From Rahnella rivi (lineage in GTDB: Bacteria; Pseudomonadota; Gammaproteobacteria; Enterobacterales; Enterobacteriaceae), in the NCBI RefSeq assembly GCF_019049655.1, contig NZ_JAFMOX010000060.1:1-64000 (forward strand): DNA of 64,000 nucleotides. The letters are read 5' to 3'. Shown piece after piece: positions 46,906 to 58,643 of this stretch (position 1 is the stretch's first letter; every line of letters starts with the position of its first letter). The position numbers and the translations under genes are program-made. The notes beneath the pieces were generated by a model. It searched no databases. It was not told where the DNA came from and saw only the letters and a program-made list of their open reading frames with translations.

Positions 46906-47826
46906 ATGAAAAACTGGCGGCGAAATGCCGTACTCGCGGGTCTGCCGATGGTCACTGCACAAACGGCCAGCGCGCAATCTGTCAGGACGCCGTGGAAGGC
47001 GTTCTGGCGTCGTTTTCGCCGTCAGCATATCGCGATGATAGCGGGCGTTTTTATCCTGCTGCTGATTGCTGCGGCGCTTCTTGCGCCGTGGCTGGTGCCC
47101 TTTGATCCGGAAAATTACTTTGATTACGACCGGCTGAACGAAGGCCCGTCAATGATTCACTGGCTGGGCGTCGATTCTCTCGGGCGCGATATTTTCAGCC
47201 GTATTCTGATGGGGACGCGGATTTCACTGACGGCGGGCGTGCTTTCTGTGGTGCTCGGCGCGGCGATCGGCACGGTGTTCGGGCTGCTGGCGGGATATTA
47301 CGAAGGCTGGTGGGATCGCATCACCATGCGCGTTTGCGACGTATTGTTCGCCTTCCCCGGCATTCTGCTGGCGATCGCCGTGGTGGCGGTGATGGGTAAC
47401 GGCATGTCGAACGTCATCATTGCCGTGGCGATATTCAGCATCCCGGCGTTCGCGCGGCTGGTGCGTGGCAACACGCTGGTGCTTAAACAGCAGACCTACA
47501 TTGAATCTGCACGCAGCATCGGCGCCTCAGATGCCACAATCCTCTTCCGCCACATTCTGCCCGGCACGCTTTCCTCGATCGTGGTCTATTTCACCATGCG
47601 TATCGGCACGTCGATTATCACCGCGGCCAGCCTGTCGTTCCTTGGCATGGGTGCGCAACCGCCAACGCCGGAGTGGGGCGCGATGCTTAACGAAGCCCGC
47701 GCCGACATGGTCATGGCACCGCACGTGGCCATATTCCCAAGCCTGGCAATATTCCTGACCGTGCTGGCGTTTAATTTATTGGGCGATGGATTACGGGATG
47801 CGCTGGATCCAAAACTGAAGAATTAA
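46906..47826 (+). CDS. gsiD: glutathione ABC importer permease GsiD
   Basis: 306 residues from the ATG at 46906, preferred because homologues begin near MKNWRR; a GTG at 46894 overlapping the gsiC stop would add four residues. A basic N-terminus (about 1-40) precedes six membrane segments, and the EAA loop is [20 protein letters not shown]. It is the last gene of the operon and a strong hairpin follows. Confidence 0.93.
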   Translation: MKNWRRNAVLAGLPMVTAQTASAQSVRTPWKAFWRRFRRQHIAMIAGVFILLLIAAALLAPWLVPFDPENYFDYDRLNEGPSMIHWLGVDSLGRDIFSRILMGTRISLTAGVLSVVLGAAIGTVFGLLAGYYEGWWDRITMRVCDVLFAFPGILLAIAVVAVMGNGMSNVIIAVAIFSIPAFARLVRGNTLVLKQQTYIESARSIGASDATILFRHILPGTLSSIVVYFTMRIGTSIITAASLSFLGMGAQPPTPEWGAMLNEARADMVMAPHVAIFPSLAIFLTVLAFNLLGDGLRDALDPKLKN

Positions 47827-47861
47827 GGGATCGCGCAGCGTGGAGATTAAGACGTGGAAAT

Positions 47862-47900
47862 GCCAGAGAGGGCTGTCATCGCCCTCTCTGGCCGGTTTTG
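47862..47900 (+). terminator. terminator of the gsi operon
   Basis: A 12-bp perfect stem GCCAGAGAGGGC / GCCCTCTCTGGC with a seven-base loop, followed by CGGTTTTGC (short T-run). Confidence 0.75.
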
Positions 47901-47973
47901 CACTCATTGCGACGTGGTAACCGTTATTGAGAAACCAAAAATTTCTCACTCAGCATCGAAAGGCATTACGCGC

Positions 47974-48831
47974 TCACACCTTCGGATGCAAAAACTCCGC
48001 ATGGAATCTCAGGTGATCTTCCACAAATGACGCAATCGTAAAGTAACTGTGGTCATAACCCGGCTGCGCGCGCAGCTGTAACGGCCATCCGCGCTGACGG
48101 GCGATTTCTGCCAGTTTTGAGGGTTGCAGCTGATCCGCCAGGAACTGATCACCGTCGCCCTGATCGACTAAAATCGGGAACGGGTACTGATCCGCTGGCA
48201 GTGAACTCAGCAGGTGGCAACTGTCGTATTGCAGCCACTGACTCTCGTCATCCCCCAGATACGCGCTGAAAGCTTTACGCCCCCATGGCACCTGTGACGG
48301 ATTCACGATCGGCGCAAAAGCAGACACTGAAAGGAAGCGCTGCGGGTTACGCAATGCCAGCATCAATGCCCCGTGGCCGCCCATGGAGTGGCCGGAAATC
48401 GACTGACGATCGCTGACCTTAAAGTGGCTGTTAATCAGCGCAGGCAGTTCATCCACCAGATAATCGTACATCCGGTAATGAGACGCCCAGGGCGCCTGCG
48501 TGGCGTTCAGATAGAAGCCTGCACCCTGACCGAGATCGTAACCCTCATCGTTGGCGACGCCTTCCCCGCGCGGGCTGGTATCCGGCATCACCAGCACCAG
48601 ACCGAGTTCTGCCGCGACGCGCTGCGCCCCGGCTTTAACGGTAAAGTTTTCGTCATTACAGGTCAGGCCCGACAGCCAGTACAGCACCGGCGGCGGCGTG
48701 TCGTCCTTCGCCGGCGGCAGGTAAATGCTGAACGTCATGCTGCAATTCAGGCTCGCCGAGGTATGGCGGTAGCGCTGCTGCCAGCCGCCAAACATCCGGT
48801 GTTCTTCGAGGAGTTCAATTGAGCTGCTCAT
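47974..48831 (-). CDS. fghA: S-formylglutathione hydrolase (FrmB/YeiG type)
   Basis: 285 residues from an ATG with an AAGGA site seven bases upstream. It is an esterase-D-type alpha/beta hydrolase with the nucleophile Ser in [11 protein letters not shown] (about 147-151), Asp in [10 protein letters not shown] and His in GYDHSYF. It splits S-formylglutathione to formate and glutathione. It follows the formaldehyde dehydrogenase gene by ten bases, so the two act in series. E. coli yeiG lies next to folE as here. Confidence 0.93.
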   Translation of the reverse strand: MSSSIELLEEHRMFGGWQQRYRHTSASLNCSMTFSIYLPPAKDDTPPPVLYWLSGLTCNDENFTVKAGAQRVAAELGLVLVMPDTSPRGEGVANDEGYDLGQGAGFYLNATQAPWASHYRMYDYLVDELPALINSHFKVSDRQSISGHSMGGHGALMLALRNPQRFLSVSAFAPIVNPSQVPWGRKAFSAYLGDDESQWLQYDSCHLLSSLPADQYPFPILVDQGDGDQFLADQLQPSKLAEIARQRGWPLQLRAQPGYDHSYFTIASFVEDHLRFHAEFLHPKV

Positions 48832-48841
48832 CGACACTTCC

Positions 48842-49993
<1,152 letters not shown>

Positions 49994-50923
49994 TTAATAG
50001 GTGGGATGCAGTGCCGGGTCATGTTCACCGGCAAGCGGGTGTTTCAGTAACGGGACCACCCCGTCATTTTGTACGATGATCTGTTCTTTCAGCGCCCGCA
50101 CGTTGGGGCTGAAAGCATCCCGCCGCCAGATAAGCCAGGTGGCGGTATCGGCGAATTCATCCGGGATTTCGTGAATATTTACGCGCTCGTGGCCGGGCAG
50201 TTGCTCCAGCACCGATCGCGGCACCATGGCGATGCCCGCACCGCTGGCAACGCACGCCATCATGGAATGGTAGGACTGAATTTCCAGGGTGTTCGCCACC
50301 GGCACATTCATCTGCTTAATCCACCCCTGTAAACGCTGGCGATACGAACAGCTCGGGCGGAAGGCGAAAACGGTATGGCCGCTGCGGCCTGCGGGGGCTT
50401 CAAGGGGCGATTCACCCGGCGGGGTGATCACCACCATCCGTTCACGATACGAAATACAGCCGTTGAGATCGTCAAAGTCGATCGGGCCGTCGACCAGCGC
50501 AGCCGCAAGACGTCCTGCCCGCACGCTGTCGATGATCTCGCCGGACGTGCCGGTGACCAGCGAAAGGGCCACTTGCGGGTACGCCTGATGATAGGCCGCG
50601 AGCAGTGACGGCAGACGGGTGGCGGCGGTGCTTTCCATTGAGCCTAAGGCGAAGTTCCCGGCGGGTTCGCCTGCATGCGTGATGCTCATCGCTTCTTCGC
50701 TCAGCGCCAGAATACGCTCGGCGTAATTAAGAAAGTTATGGCCCATCGCGGAAAGGCGGATGCGCTGCTTCTCACGGATAAACAAATCGGTGCCCAGTTC
50801 GAGTTCGAGCTGGCGCAGACGGGTGGTCAGGTTTGACGGCACGCGATGTAACTGCTCTGCCGCACGCGCCAGTGAGCCCGTTTCTGCCACGCAGCAAAAC
50901 ATTCGCAACTGGGTGAGATCCAT
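49994..50923 (-). CDS. LysR-family regulator
   Basis: 309 residues from the ATG at 50923 with an AGGAA site; the open frame continues upstream but has no ribosome site. The winged helix is MDLTQLRMFCCVAETGSLAR onward. The effector domain begins about residue 90. It is 27 bases upstream of frmA on the same strand and divergent from the YbfB-like permease gene, so it may control either. Confidence 0.83.
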   Translation of the reverse strand: MDLTQLRMFCCVAETGSLARAAEQLHRVPSNLTTRLRQLELELGTDLFIREKQRIRLSAMGHNFLNYAERILALSEEAMSITHAGEPAGNFALGSMESTAATRLPSLLAAYHQAYPQVALSLVTGTSGEIIDSVRAGRLAAALVDGPIDFDDLNGCISYRERMVVITPPGESPLEAPAGRSGHTVFAFRPSCSYRQRLQGWIKQMNVPVANTLEIQSYHSMMACVASGAGIAMVPRSVLEQLPGHERVNIHEIPDEFADTATWLIWRRDAFSPNVRALKEQIIVQNDGVVPLLKHPLAGEHDPALHPTY

Positions 50924-51113
50924 GATGAGTTCCTGTGTTCTCTTATCGTAAACAACTTGGTTTGTATTATTCAGTTTTCGTGATTGTAACTTTACTGCAT
51001 CATGCATGACAACTTTCTTTTTCAGAAAGGCACTGTTAACGGAGATCCGCTTTCAGTATGTTTACCCACTGTTTCTATAATGTTGCGTCGCGGTTTCACC
51101 TTTCGGAGCGGTT

Positions 51114-52238
51114 ATGGCTTTTCGTATTGCGTTAAGTGGTTTTCTGGCCTTTGTGGTCGCGATGGGCATCGGGCGCTTTGCCTTTACGCCGCAGGTTCCT
51201 TTAATGATAGCTGAACATCAGTTCAGCCTGACCGGTGCGGGGCTGGTGGCCGCGTTCAATTATCTCGGTTATCTGTGTGGTGCTTTTGACGCCATGCGCG
51301 CGACCCGCCACCTTGAGCGTCGTCTCTGGCTCGGCGTATGGGGCGGAGTGGTGCTGACGTTGCTGTCGGCGGTGATTTCCGGCGAAGTGCTGCACAGCAT
51401 TGTGCGGTTTATGATTGGCTGGACCAGCGGCTGGGCGATGGTGATGGTGTCGGCGTGGTGTAACGAGCGGCTGGCGCACTATGGCCGTCCGGCAATGAGC
51501 GCGGCGGTGTTTGCCGGGCCGGGCGCGGGGATTTTCCTGAGCGGCATGTTAGCCGTGGGCATTCACAGTTTGCAGCTCAGTTCGGCGCAGGCCTGGTGCG
51601 TATACGGCGTGCTGGCGTTGATTTTCGTGGCGATCATCACACCGAATCTGCCGCGGAAGGGAGATTTGCACCGCTCGCACGTGGCGACGGAACCGCTGGT
51701 GATGACGCCCGCGCTGAAACGCCTGGTGTGGAGCTACAGTCTGGCGGGGTTTGGCTACATTCTGCCTGCCACTTTTCTTTCGCAGATGGCGAATGCCCGT
51801 TTTCCTGACAGCCTGTTTGCACAGTTTGTCTGGCCGGTGTTCGGCGGTGCGGCGGTCATTGGCATTGTAATAGGGATTTTGACGCGTCATTGCCTGACCA
51901 CTCACCGGCGTCTGGCGCTGACATTGTGGATCCAGGCGCTGGGGATTTTATGTGCGGAAGTGGTGCCGGGGGTCAGCGGGCTGGTGCTGGGAGCGTTACT
52001 GACCGGCGGCGGGTTCCTGAGCGTGGTGCAACTGGCCTTACAATGCAGCCGCGAACTGGCGCCGAATCATAGCCGTTACATGGCGGGGCTGCTGACCACC
52101 GGCTACGCCGTGGGGCAATTGTGTGGCCCGATATTGTCGGCCATCTCTACGGCGCTCACGCACCGTCTGGAACCTGCGCTGTATGTCGCCCTGGCAGGAT
52201 TTATTATTGCAGGTGCTCTGGTGTTTCGCCGCCGCTGA
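51114..52238 (+). CDS. YbfB/YjiJ-family MFS permease
   Basis: 374 residues with about eleven to twelve membrane segments. The N-terminal motif [15 protein letters not shown] is the signature of the YbfB/YjiJ branch. A GGAG site precedes the ATG. The substrate is unknown. It faces a LysR gene across about 190 bases, the usual regulator-target layout. Confidence 0.82.
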   Translation: MAFRIALSGFLAFVVAMGIGRFAFTPQVPLMIAEHQFSLTGAGLVAAFNYLGYLCGAFDAMRATRHLERRLWLGVWGGVVLTLLSAVISGEVLHSIVRFMIGWTSGWAMVMVSAWCNERLAHYGRPAMSAAVFAGPGAGIFLSGMLAVGIHSLQLSSAQAWCVYGVLALIFVAIITPNLPRKGDLHRSHVATEPLVMTPALKRLVWSYSLAGFGYILPATFLSQMANARFPDSLFAQFVWPVFGGAAVIGIVIGILTRHCLTTHRRLALTLWIQALGILCAEVVPGVSGLVLGALLTGGGFLSVVQLALQCSRELAPNHSRYMAGLLTTGYAVGQLCGPILSAISTALTHRLEPALYVALAGFIIAGALVFRRR

Positions 52239-52366
52239 TAACTTGCGGCGATTTCATCCATCATGAAACACAATCACTGGATTCTGAATCCGCTCTCCAC
52301 TACAGTAAGCCACCTCACTTTAGCGTGATCTGCGTCAAAGTGATTACATCTGCCGGAGAAGAAAGA

Positions 52367-53032
52367 ATGCCTACCCTGAGTAAAGAAGCCATTTTAGTTC
52401 ACGATGCCCTGTTAGCCCGTGGTCTGGAAACCCCTTTGCGTGAAGCGCTGCCGATCGACAATGAGACGCGCAAACAGCGTATTCAGGAACACATGACCGG
52501 CATCATGCAGCTTCTCAATCTGGATCTCTCCGACGACAGTCTGATGGAAACGCCAAGCCGCATCGCGAAAATGTATGTCGATGAAATCTTCTCCGGGCTG
52601 GATTACGCCAATTTCCCAAAAATCACCGTCATCGAAAATAAGATGAAAGTGGATGAAATGGTGACGGTGCGCGACATCACGCTGACCAGCACCTGTGAAC
52701 ATCATTTTGTGACCATCGACGGCAAAGCGACCGTGGCATATATCCCGAAAGACACGGTGATCGGCCTGTCGAAAATCAACCGCATCGTGCAGTTCTTCTC
52801 CCAGCGCCCGCAGGTTCAGGAACGCCTGACCCAGCAGATTCTGGTGGCGCTGCAAACGTTGCTTGGCACCACCAACGTGGCTGTCTCTATTGATGCCGTG
52901 CACTACTGCGTGAAAGCGCGTGGCGTGCGGGACGCGACCAGCGCCACCACCACCACATCGCTGGGCGGACTGTTCAAATCGAGCCAGAATACGCGTCAGG
53001 AATTCCTGCGTACCGTAAGACACGCCAGCTAA
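52367..53032 (+). CDS. folE: GTP cyclohydrolase I FolE
   Basis: 221 residues. It catalyses the first step of tetrahydrofolate synthesis from GTP. The zinc site is in TSTCEHHFV and the later Cys in HYCVKARG. The start at 52367 gives the MPTLSKEA beginning of the E. coli protein; the longer in-frame extension into the preceding gene is rejected. Confidence 0.96.
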   Translation: MPTLSKEAILVHDALLARGLETPLREALPIDNETRKQRIQEHMTGIMQLLNLDLSDDSLMETPSRIAKMYVDEIFSGLDYANFPKITVIENKMKVDEMVTVRDITLTSTCEHHFVTIDGKATVAYIPKDTVIGLSKINRIVQFFSQRPQVQERLTQQILVALQTLLGTTNVAVSIDAVHYCVKARGVRDATSATTTTSLGGLFKSSQNTRQEFLRTVRHAS

Positions 53033-53144
53033 GCGGCGGCGCGTTAACCGGTCAGAAAGTTTGATATTGCGGCACCTTACGGGTGCCGTTAGTCTGTCTG
53101 AAGCCCGCAACTTTTTGCCCCCTTATCTAACAGGAACGTCTGGT

Positions 53145-54299
53145 ATGCGCTCACGTATTGCCACGCTCGATTTTGCCCGTGGCCTCGCCATTTTTGGCAT
53201 TCTTCTGCTCAATATCAGTGCCTTTGGCTTGCCGAAGGCCGCCTACCTGAATCCAGGTTTTGCCGGTGCACCTTCAACGTCAGATGTCTGGACCTGGGCG
53301 GTGCTCGACGCCGTGGCGCAGGGTAAATTCCTGATGATGTTCGCGATGCTGTTCGGCGGCGGCTTGTATTTACTGCTGCCACGCGGCAAACACTGGATCC
53401 AGGCGCGATTATCGCTGTTGCTGTTATGCGGATTTCTGCACGCCATTTTTCTGTGGGACGGCGACATTCTGCTTTCTTACGGCCTTATCGGTCTGGTGTG
53501 CTGGCGCATGGTGCGGGAAGGGCGCAGCAGCCAGTCGATGATTTCCACCGGCATCATTTTGTATCTGATTGGCGTGGCCGTGCTGGCGATGCTCGGCCTG
53601 ATCACCTCACCTTCACCCGGCACATTCTGGATGCCCGGCCCGGCAGAGATCCAATATGAACAGTTCTGGAAGCTGAAAGGCGGCTGGGAAGCGATACAAA
53701 ACCGGCTCGACTTGTTGTCTTCAAGCCTGCTGGCGATTGGCGCGCAATACGGCTGGGAGCTGGCGGGGGCGATGATGACAGGGGCAGGGCTGATGCGCAG
53801 TGGCTGGCTGAAAGGGGAATTTCGCGAGTCGCATTATCGTAAAGTGGCAGCGGCACTGTTACCGCTTTCATTGCTCATTCAGATCCCGGCGATTTATATG
53901 CAATGGAAGACCGGCTGGGACTATCGCTGGAGCGGTTTTCTGTTACAGGTGCCGCGTGAAATCGGCTCGCTGATGCAGGCTGTCAGCTATCTGGCGCTGT
54001 GCTACGGTTTCTGGTCGGTGATTTCCGGCTGGCGCATCACTCACTGGATCTCGCAGGTCGGGCGCATGGCGCTGAGCAACTATCTGTTACAGACCCTCAT
54101 CTGCACCACGTTCTTCAATGTGTTCGGCTTCTTTATGCACTTCGACAGGTTGCAACTGGTCGCGCTGGTACCGCTGGTGTGGGCGTGCAATCTGCTGGTG
54201 ACGCTGCTGTGGTTACGGCATTTCCGTCAGGGTCCGGTCGAATGGCTGTGGCGTAAACTGACGCTTCGCGCATCGGGCACTGAACTCAAGGCTGACTGA
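53145..54299 (+). CDS. yeiB: DUF418 membrane protein YeiB
   Basis: 384 residues with about nine to ten membrane segments. The N-terminal TLDFARGLAIFGILLLNIS matches the acyltransferase-3-like start, and the C-terminal FRQGPVEWLWR is the DUF418 signature. Its function is not known. The ATG at 53145 follows an AGGAA site; codons back to 53061 are not part of homologues. The folE-yeiB-galS order is as in E. coli. Confidence 0.92.
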   Translation: MRSRIATLDFARGLAIFGILLLNISAFGLPKAAYLNPGFAGAPSTSDVWTWAVLDAVAQGKFLMMFAMLFGGGLYLLLPRGKHWIQARLSLLLLCGFLHAIFLWDGDILLSYGLIGLVCWRMVREGRSSQSMISTGIILYLIGVAVLAMLGLITSPSPGTFWMPGPAEIQYEQFWKLKGGWEAIQNRLDLLSSSLLAIGAQYGWELAGAMMTGAGLMRSGWLKGEFRESHYRKVAAALLPLSLLIQIPAIYMQWKTGWDYRWSGFLLQVPREIGSLMQAVSYLALCYGFWSVISGWRITHWISQVGRMALSNYLLQTLICTTFFNVFGFFMHFDRLQLVALVPLVWACNLLVTLLWLRHFRQGPVEWLWRKLTLRASGTELKAD

Positions 54300-54357
54300 T
54301 TTTTGTACTGTCACATCATCCTAAATGATAGATTTGGGATGGACGTTGCATAATTGT

Positions 54358-54373
54358 ATGTAAACGTTTTCTT
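54358..54373 (+). promoter_or_regulatory. GalR/GalS operator upstream of galS
   Basis: ATGTAAACGTTTTCTT fits the GalR/GalS operator pattern (GTAAxCGxTT core). It lies just upstream of a CRP site, the same arrangement as at mglB. Confidence 0.65.
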
Positions 54374-54376
54374 TCC

Positions 54377-54392
54377 TGTGACGAGATTCACG
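54377..54392 (+). promoter_or_regulatory. CRP site upstream of galS
   Basis: TGTGA-CGAGAT-TCACG matches nine of ten consensus bases, four bases after the GalS operator. Confidence 0.7.
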
Positions 54393-54465
54393 CAGGCGTT
54401 TCCTCAAAATGATTAGGATAGCGGTCGTGCCAGTCTGACGACCACTACTCTAATAAGGAAACGCC

Positions 54466-54585
54466 ATGAGCACTTCACCTCGCTTCTCTTTATCTGCATT
54501 ACTTACCTCCTGGGTGATTAATTTCCGTATTCCTCCTTACCAAACCCTGGCAGATCACGGAGCGACGCATGGTCACCATTCGTGA
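54466..54585 (+). CDS. possible 39-residue leader/small protein overlapping galS
   Basis: An ATG with a TAAGGA site at good spacing opens a 39-codon frame that ends 17 bases inside galS in another frame. The product begins [16 protein letters not shown] and ends His-rich (HGHHS). Translation through the galS ribosome site could couple or modulate galS. I recognise no homologue; it could be a chance frame. Confidence 0.4.
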   Translation: MSTSPRFSLSALLTSWVINFRIPPYQTLADHGATHGHHS

Positions 54586-55612
54586 TGTCGCCCGGCTCGC
54601 GGGGGTGTCAGTCGCCACCGTGTCCCGCGTTCTGAACAATCCTTCTATTGCCAGTAAAGAGGCGCGTGAACAGGTGCTGCGCGCTGTTGAAACCTTAGGT
54701 TACCGGCCAAATGCCAATGCCCAGGCGCTGGCGACCCAAAGCAGCGATACCATCGGTGTGGTGGTCATGGACGTGTCCGATCCCTTTTTTGGAGCGCTGG
54801 TGAAAGCGGTGGATACCGTCGCGCAGTTGCATCAAAAATATGTGTTGATAGGCAACAGCTATCATATTGCTGAAAAAGAAAGGCACGCCATTGAAGTGTT
54901 GATTCGTCAACGCTGTAACGCGCTGATCGTGCATTCCAAGGCGCTGGGCGATGACGAGCTGTCGCGCTTTATGGATCAGGTTTCCGGTATGGTGTTGATT
55001 AACAGGGTGATCCCCGGCTACGAGCACCGCTGCGTGTGGCTTAACAACGTCAGCGGCGCGGAAATGGCGACCCGTTTACTGCTTTCGCAGGGGCATCAGC
55101 GCATTGGTTACATCGGTTCCAGCCACGCCATTGAGGACGATGTGCAGCGTTATCAGGGGTATTTACAGGCGATGACGCAGCCGCTGACGCAGGCACATCA
55201 GACATCCGAGCCACCGCCTGCCATCTGGCGTGCGCAGGGGTCCCCGGATCTGCAGGGGGGCGAAGCAGCCATGGTGGAGTTGCTGGGGCGTAATCTGCAC
55301 CTCAGCGCGGTGTTTACCTACAACGATTCAATGGCCGCCGGTGCCATGGCAGTGTTGAAAGAAAACGGAATTAATGTGCCGGCTGATTTTTCACTGGTGG
55401 GCTTTGATGATATTCCGATCGCCCGTTACACCAGCCCGAAAATGACCACAGTGCGCTATCCGATTGTTTCTATGGCGACCCTGGCGACCGAACTGGCGCT
55501 GAAAGGGGCGGCAGAACAGCTGTCAGAAGGCATTTCCCACTGTTTTATGCCGACGCTGGTCAGACGCCACTCGGTTGCGCCGTGGCAAAATGTGGCGCCC
55601 GTCACTTATTGA
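54569..55612 (+). CDS. galS: galactose-responsive LacI-family repressor GalS
   Basis: 347 residues. A LacI-type helix-turn-helix with hinge ([20 protein letters not shown], about 4-23) is followed by a periplasmic-binding-protein-like effector domain. It represses mglBAC and itself and is relieved by galactose. A GGAG site precedes the ATG. Its place directly before mglB, with GalS operators on both sides, favours GalS over GalR. Confidence 0.93.
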   Translation: MVTIRDVARLAGVSVATVSRVLNNPSIASKEAREQVLRAVETLGYRPNANAQALATQSSDTIGVVVMDVSDPFFGALVKAVDTVAQLHQKYVLIGNSYHIAEKERHAIEVLIRQRCNALIVHSKALGDDELSRFMDQVSGMVLINRVIPGYEHRCVWLNNVSGAEMATRLLLSQGHQRIGYIGSSHAIEDDVQRYQGYLQAMTQPLTQAHQTSEPPPAIWRAQGSPDLQGGEAAMVELLGRNLHLSAVFTYNDSMAAGAMAVLKENGINVPADFSLVGFDDIPIARYTSPKMTTVRYPIVSMATLATELALKGAAEQLSEGISHCFMPTLVRRHSVAPWQNVAPVTY

Positions 55613-55624
55613 TCAAATAACGCG

Positions 55625-55640
55625 ATGTAACCGTTTTCAA
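55625..55640 (+). promoter_or_regulatory. GalS/GalR operator of mglBAC
   Basis: ATGTAACCGTTTTCAA differs in a single base from the E. coli mgl operator that I recall, and abuts the CRP site as there. Confidence 0.8.
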
Positions 55641-55642
55641 TC

Positions 55643-55685
55643 TGTGAGAACTTTCACAGTTTATTAACATCGCGCACATTATGAT
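55643..55685 (+). promoter_or_regulatory. CRP-dependent mgl promoter
   Basis: A perfect CRP palindrome TGTGA-GAACTT-TCACA (55643-55658) is followed by a TATGAT -10 at 55680-55685. The CRP centre falls at about -41.5 from the expected start point, a class II promoter as in E. coli. Confidence 0.82.
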
Positions 55686-55862
55686 TCATTCGTTTTCAAC
55701 ATGATTCACTTTGAGTCCGGATCACCGGACTGGTTTCACAGCGAGTCAGGACGTGACAGGTCAAGGATGGCAGGCACCCACAAACATGATGTGGAACTGT
55801 ACTGCTCCCGCATGGAGTTCCGGTGCCAAATTCTGTAACACCCTACATAACCGGAGATACAA

Positions 55863-56861
55863 ATGAATAAGAAGGTCTTCACCCTGGCGACTCTGGCTGC
55901 AAGCATGATGTTTGGTTTTGCCGCGCATGCTGCTGACACTAAAATTGGCGTCACCATCTATAAATATGACGACAACTTCATGTCTGAAGTTCGTAAAGCC
56001 ATCGAGAAAGATGCGAAAGCGACGCCAGATGTGCAACTGCTGATGAATGACTCGCAAAACAGCCAGTCCACCCAGAATGACCAGGTAGATGTAATGCTGG
56101 CGAAGGGTGTGAAGGCGTTAGCCATCAACCTGGTTGACCCGGCTGCAGCCCCGGTCATCATCGAGAAAGCCCGCGGCGCTGGCATTCCGGTTGTTTTCTA
56201 TAACAAAGAACCTTCCCGTAAAGATCTCGACAGCTACGATAAAGCTTACTACGTCGGTACTGACTCTAAAGAGTCTGGCGTTATCCAGGGCGAGCTGATT
56301 GCTAAGCACTGGAAAGCGAACCCGGCCTGGGATCTGAACAAAGACGGCGTGATCCAATATGTGCTGATCAAAGGCGAGCCGGGCCACCCGGATGCTGAAG
56401 CGCGTACCAAGTACGTCATCAGTACCCTGAATGGCAAAGAAGGCCTGAAAACTGACCAGCTGCAACTTGATACCGCAATGTGGGATACCGCACAGGCGAA
56501 AGACAAGATGGATGCATGGTTGTCTGGTCCGAATGCTAACAAAATCGAAGTGGTTATTGCCAACAACGACGCCATGGCAATGGGCGCAGTAGAAGCACTG
56601 AAATCTCATAACAAATCCAGCATTCCTGTCTTCGGTGTGGATGCCCTGGCAGAAGCGCTGGCGCTGGTGAAATCCGGTGCGATGGCCGGTACCGTGCTTA
56701 ACGATGCCAACAACCAGGCGAAAGCCACGTTTGATCTGGCAAGAAATCTGGCCGCAGGTAAACCAGCCGCCGATGGCACCAACTGGAAGCTCGAAAATAA
56801 AGTGGTTCGTATTCCTTACGTAGCGGTAGATAAAGACAATCTGTCTTCTTTCGTGAAATAA
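55863..56861 (+). CDS. mglB: galactose/glucose-binding periplasmic protein MglB
   Basis: 332 residues: signal peptide of about 23 (ending AHA) and a two-lobed sugar-binding fold. The calcium loop DLNKDGVIQ is present at about residues 157-165. It binds galactose and glucose in the periplasm and also serves the Trg chemoreceptor in relatives. It is the first gene of mglBAC. Confidence 0.96.
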   Translation: MNKKVFTLATLAASMMFGFAAHAADTKIGVTIYKYDDNFMSEVRKAIEKDAKATPDVQLLMNDSQNSQSTQNDQVDVMLAKGVKALAINLVDPAAAPVIIEKARGAGIPVVFYNKEPSRKDLDSYDKAYYVGTDSKESGVIQGELIAKHWKANPAWDLNKDGVIQYVLIKGEPGHPDAEARTKYVISTLNGKEGLKTDQLQLDTAMWDTAQAKDKMDAWLSGPNANKIEVVIANNDAMAMGAVEALKSHNKSSIPVFGVDALAEALALVKSGAMAGTVLNDANNQAKATFDLARNLAAGKPAADGTNWKLENKVVRIPYVAVDKDNLSSFVK

Positions 56862-56998
56862 AAAAATACGGCACAAGCAGTAAAGACAGACAGCAATAAA
56901 AAACAAAGCTAAGCAGTGGCATAAATAATTGCGGTTAAGCCGTAAATAAAGACTAAGTGTTATTAGACGTTAATGCTTATCTGACAGGACGTCATGTC

Positions 56999-57036
56999 GC
57001 CCTGCGTGTGGTGAGTTTACTGACCGCACGCAGGGC
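56999..57036 (+). repeat. intercistronic hairpin between mglB and mglA
   Basis: A 10-bp perfect stem GCCCTGCGTG / CACGCAGGGC, with a further GGT/ACC pairing inside, in the 228-base mglB-mglA gap and without T-run. It likely stabilises the abundant mglB message, a role played by REP sequences at this place in E. coli. Confidence 0.6.
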
Positions 57037-57089
57037 TGACATCAGGTATTAATACACCCGTTTATTTTTATCTTTAGCCAGGTATAACT

Positions 57090-58625
57090 ATGGCCGATAA
57101 TTCGTTATCTGACACACCAACAGAAAAGCCGGACGAATTCCTGCTGGAAATGAGTGGTATCAATAAATCATTTCCTGGCGTCAGGGCGTTGGATAATGTG
57201 AATTTAAAAGTGCGCCCCAGCTCTATTCATGCCCTGATGGGTGAAAATGGCGCCGGTAAATCCACATTATTAAAATGCCTTTTTGGGATTTACAGCAAAG
57301 ACTCCGGTACGATTCTTTTTCAGGGACAGGAAGTCAATTTTAAAAGTTCAAAAGAAGCGCTCGAAACGGGCGTGTCGATGGTGCATCAGGAATTAAACCT
57401 GGTGTTGCAACGTACCGTCATGGACAACATGTGGCTGGGACGTTACCCGACGAAAGGCATTTTTGTCGATCAGGACAAAATGTACAAAGACACTAAAGCG
57501 ATTTTTGACGAGCTGGACATTGATATCGACCCGCGCGACAAGGTCGGTAAATTGTCCGTTTCGCAGATGCAGATGATCGAAATCGCCAAGGCGTTTTCCT
57601 ACAATGCAAAAATCGTCATCATGGACGAACCCACTTCCTCGCTGACGGAAAAAGAGGTGAACCATCTGTTCACTATCATCCGTAAGCTGAAGGATCGCGG
57701 CTGCGGTATTGTGTATATCTCTCATAAGATGGAAGAAATTTTCCAGCTGTGCGATGAAATCACCATCCTGCGCGACGGCCAGTGGATCATCACGCAGCCG
57801 CTCGAAGGCCTCGACATGGATAAAATTATCTCCATGATGGTCGGTCGTTCACTGAGCCAGCGTTTCCCTGACCGCCTGAATGTGCCGGGTGAAGTTATCC
57901 TCGAAGTGCGCAATCTGACCTCAATGCGCCAGCCGTCGATCCGTGATATTTCCTTTGATTTGCACAAAGGTGAAATTCTGGGGATCGCCGGATTAGTGGG
58001 TGCAAAGCGTACGGATATCGTCGAGACGTTATTTGGTATTCGTGAGAAAGTCTCCGGAACCATTAAACTGCACGGCAAAAAAATTAATAATCACAGTGCG
58101 AATGAAGCCATTAACCACGGCTTTGCGCTGGTGACGGAAGAACGACGTTCAACCGGTATCTATGCGTATCTGGATATTGGTTTTAACTCGCTGATTTCAA
58201 ATATTCGTCAATATAAAAATAAAGTCGGCTTGCTCGATACCGCCCGAATGAAAAGCGATACCCAATGGGTTATCGACTCCATGCGGGTAAAAACGCCGGG
58301 GCATAAAACCAGTATTGGTTCATTGTCTGGCGGGAATCAGCAAAAAGTCATTATCGGGCGCTGGTTACTCACCAAACCGGAAATATTGATGCTGGACGAA
58401 CCGACGCGCGGGATTGACGTTGGGGCGAAATTTGAAATTTACCAGTTAATCACCGAGTTGGCGAAAAGAGAAAAGGGGATCATTATTATCTCCTCTGAAA
58501 TGCCGGAGTTGCTGGGTATTACTGACAGAATATTGGTTATGAGTAATGGACAGGTTGCGGGTATTGTTGAAACCAAACATACCTCGCAGAACGAAATTTT
58601 ACGCCTGGCTTCCTTGCATCTCTAA
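57090..58625 (+). CDS. mglA: galactose ABC importer, ATPase MglA
   Basis: 511 residues with two ABC domains. Walker [10 protein letters not shown] is in the first half; the second half has the degenerate [12 protein letters not shown] loop typical of sugar ABC ATPases of this group. The signature LSGGNQQK is in the second half. It powers uptake through MglC. An AGG-containing site precedes the ATG. Confidence 0.96.
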   Translation: MADNSLSDTPTEKPDEFLLEMSGINKSFPGVRALDNVNLKVRPSSIHALMGENGAGKSTLLKCLFGIYSKDSGTILFQGQEVNFKSSKEALETGVSMVHQELNLVLQRTVMDNMWLGRYPTKGIFVDQDKMYKDTKAIFDELDIDIDPRDKVGKLSVSQMQMIEIAKAFSYNAKIVIMDEPTSSLTEKEVNHLFTIIRKLKDRGCGIVYISHKMEEIFQLCDEITILRDGQWIITQPLEGLDMDKIISMMVGRSLSQRFPDRLNVPGEVILEVRNLTSMRQPSIRDISFDLHKGEILGIAGLVGAKRTDIVETLFGIREKVSGTIKLHGKKINNHSANEAINHGFALVTEERRSTGIYAYLDIGFNSLISNIRQYKNKVGLLDTARMKSDTQWVIDSMRVKTPGHKTSIGSLSGGNQQKVIIGRWLLTKPEILMLDEPTRGIDVGAKFEIYQLITELAKREKGIIIISSEMPELLGITDRILVMSNGQVAGIVETKHTSQNEILRLASLHL

Positions 58626-58643
58626 TTTTTAAGGGTTCTTATT

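Noticed and set aside
52121-52366. Upstream in-frame extension of folE into the permease gene
   Set aside because: No ribosome site and not homologous to FolE; the ATG at 52367 gives the conserved start.
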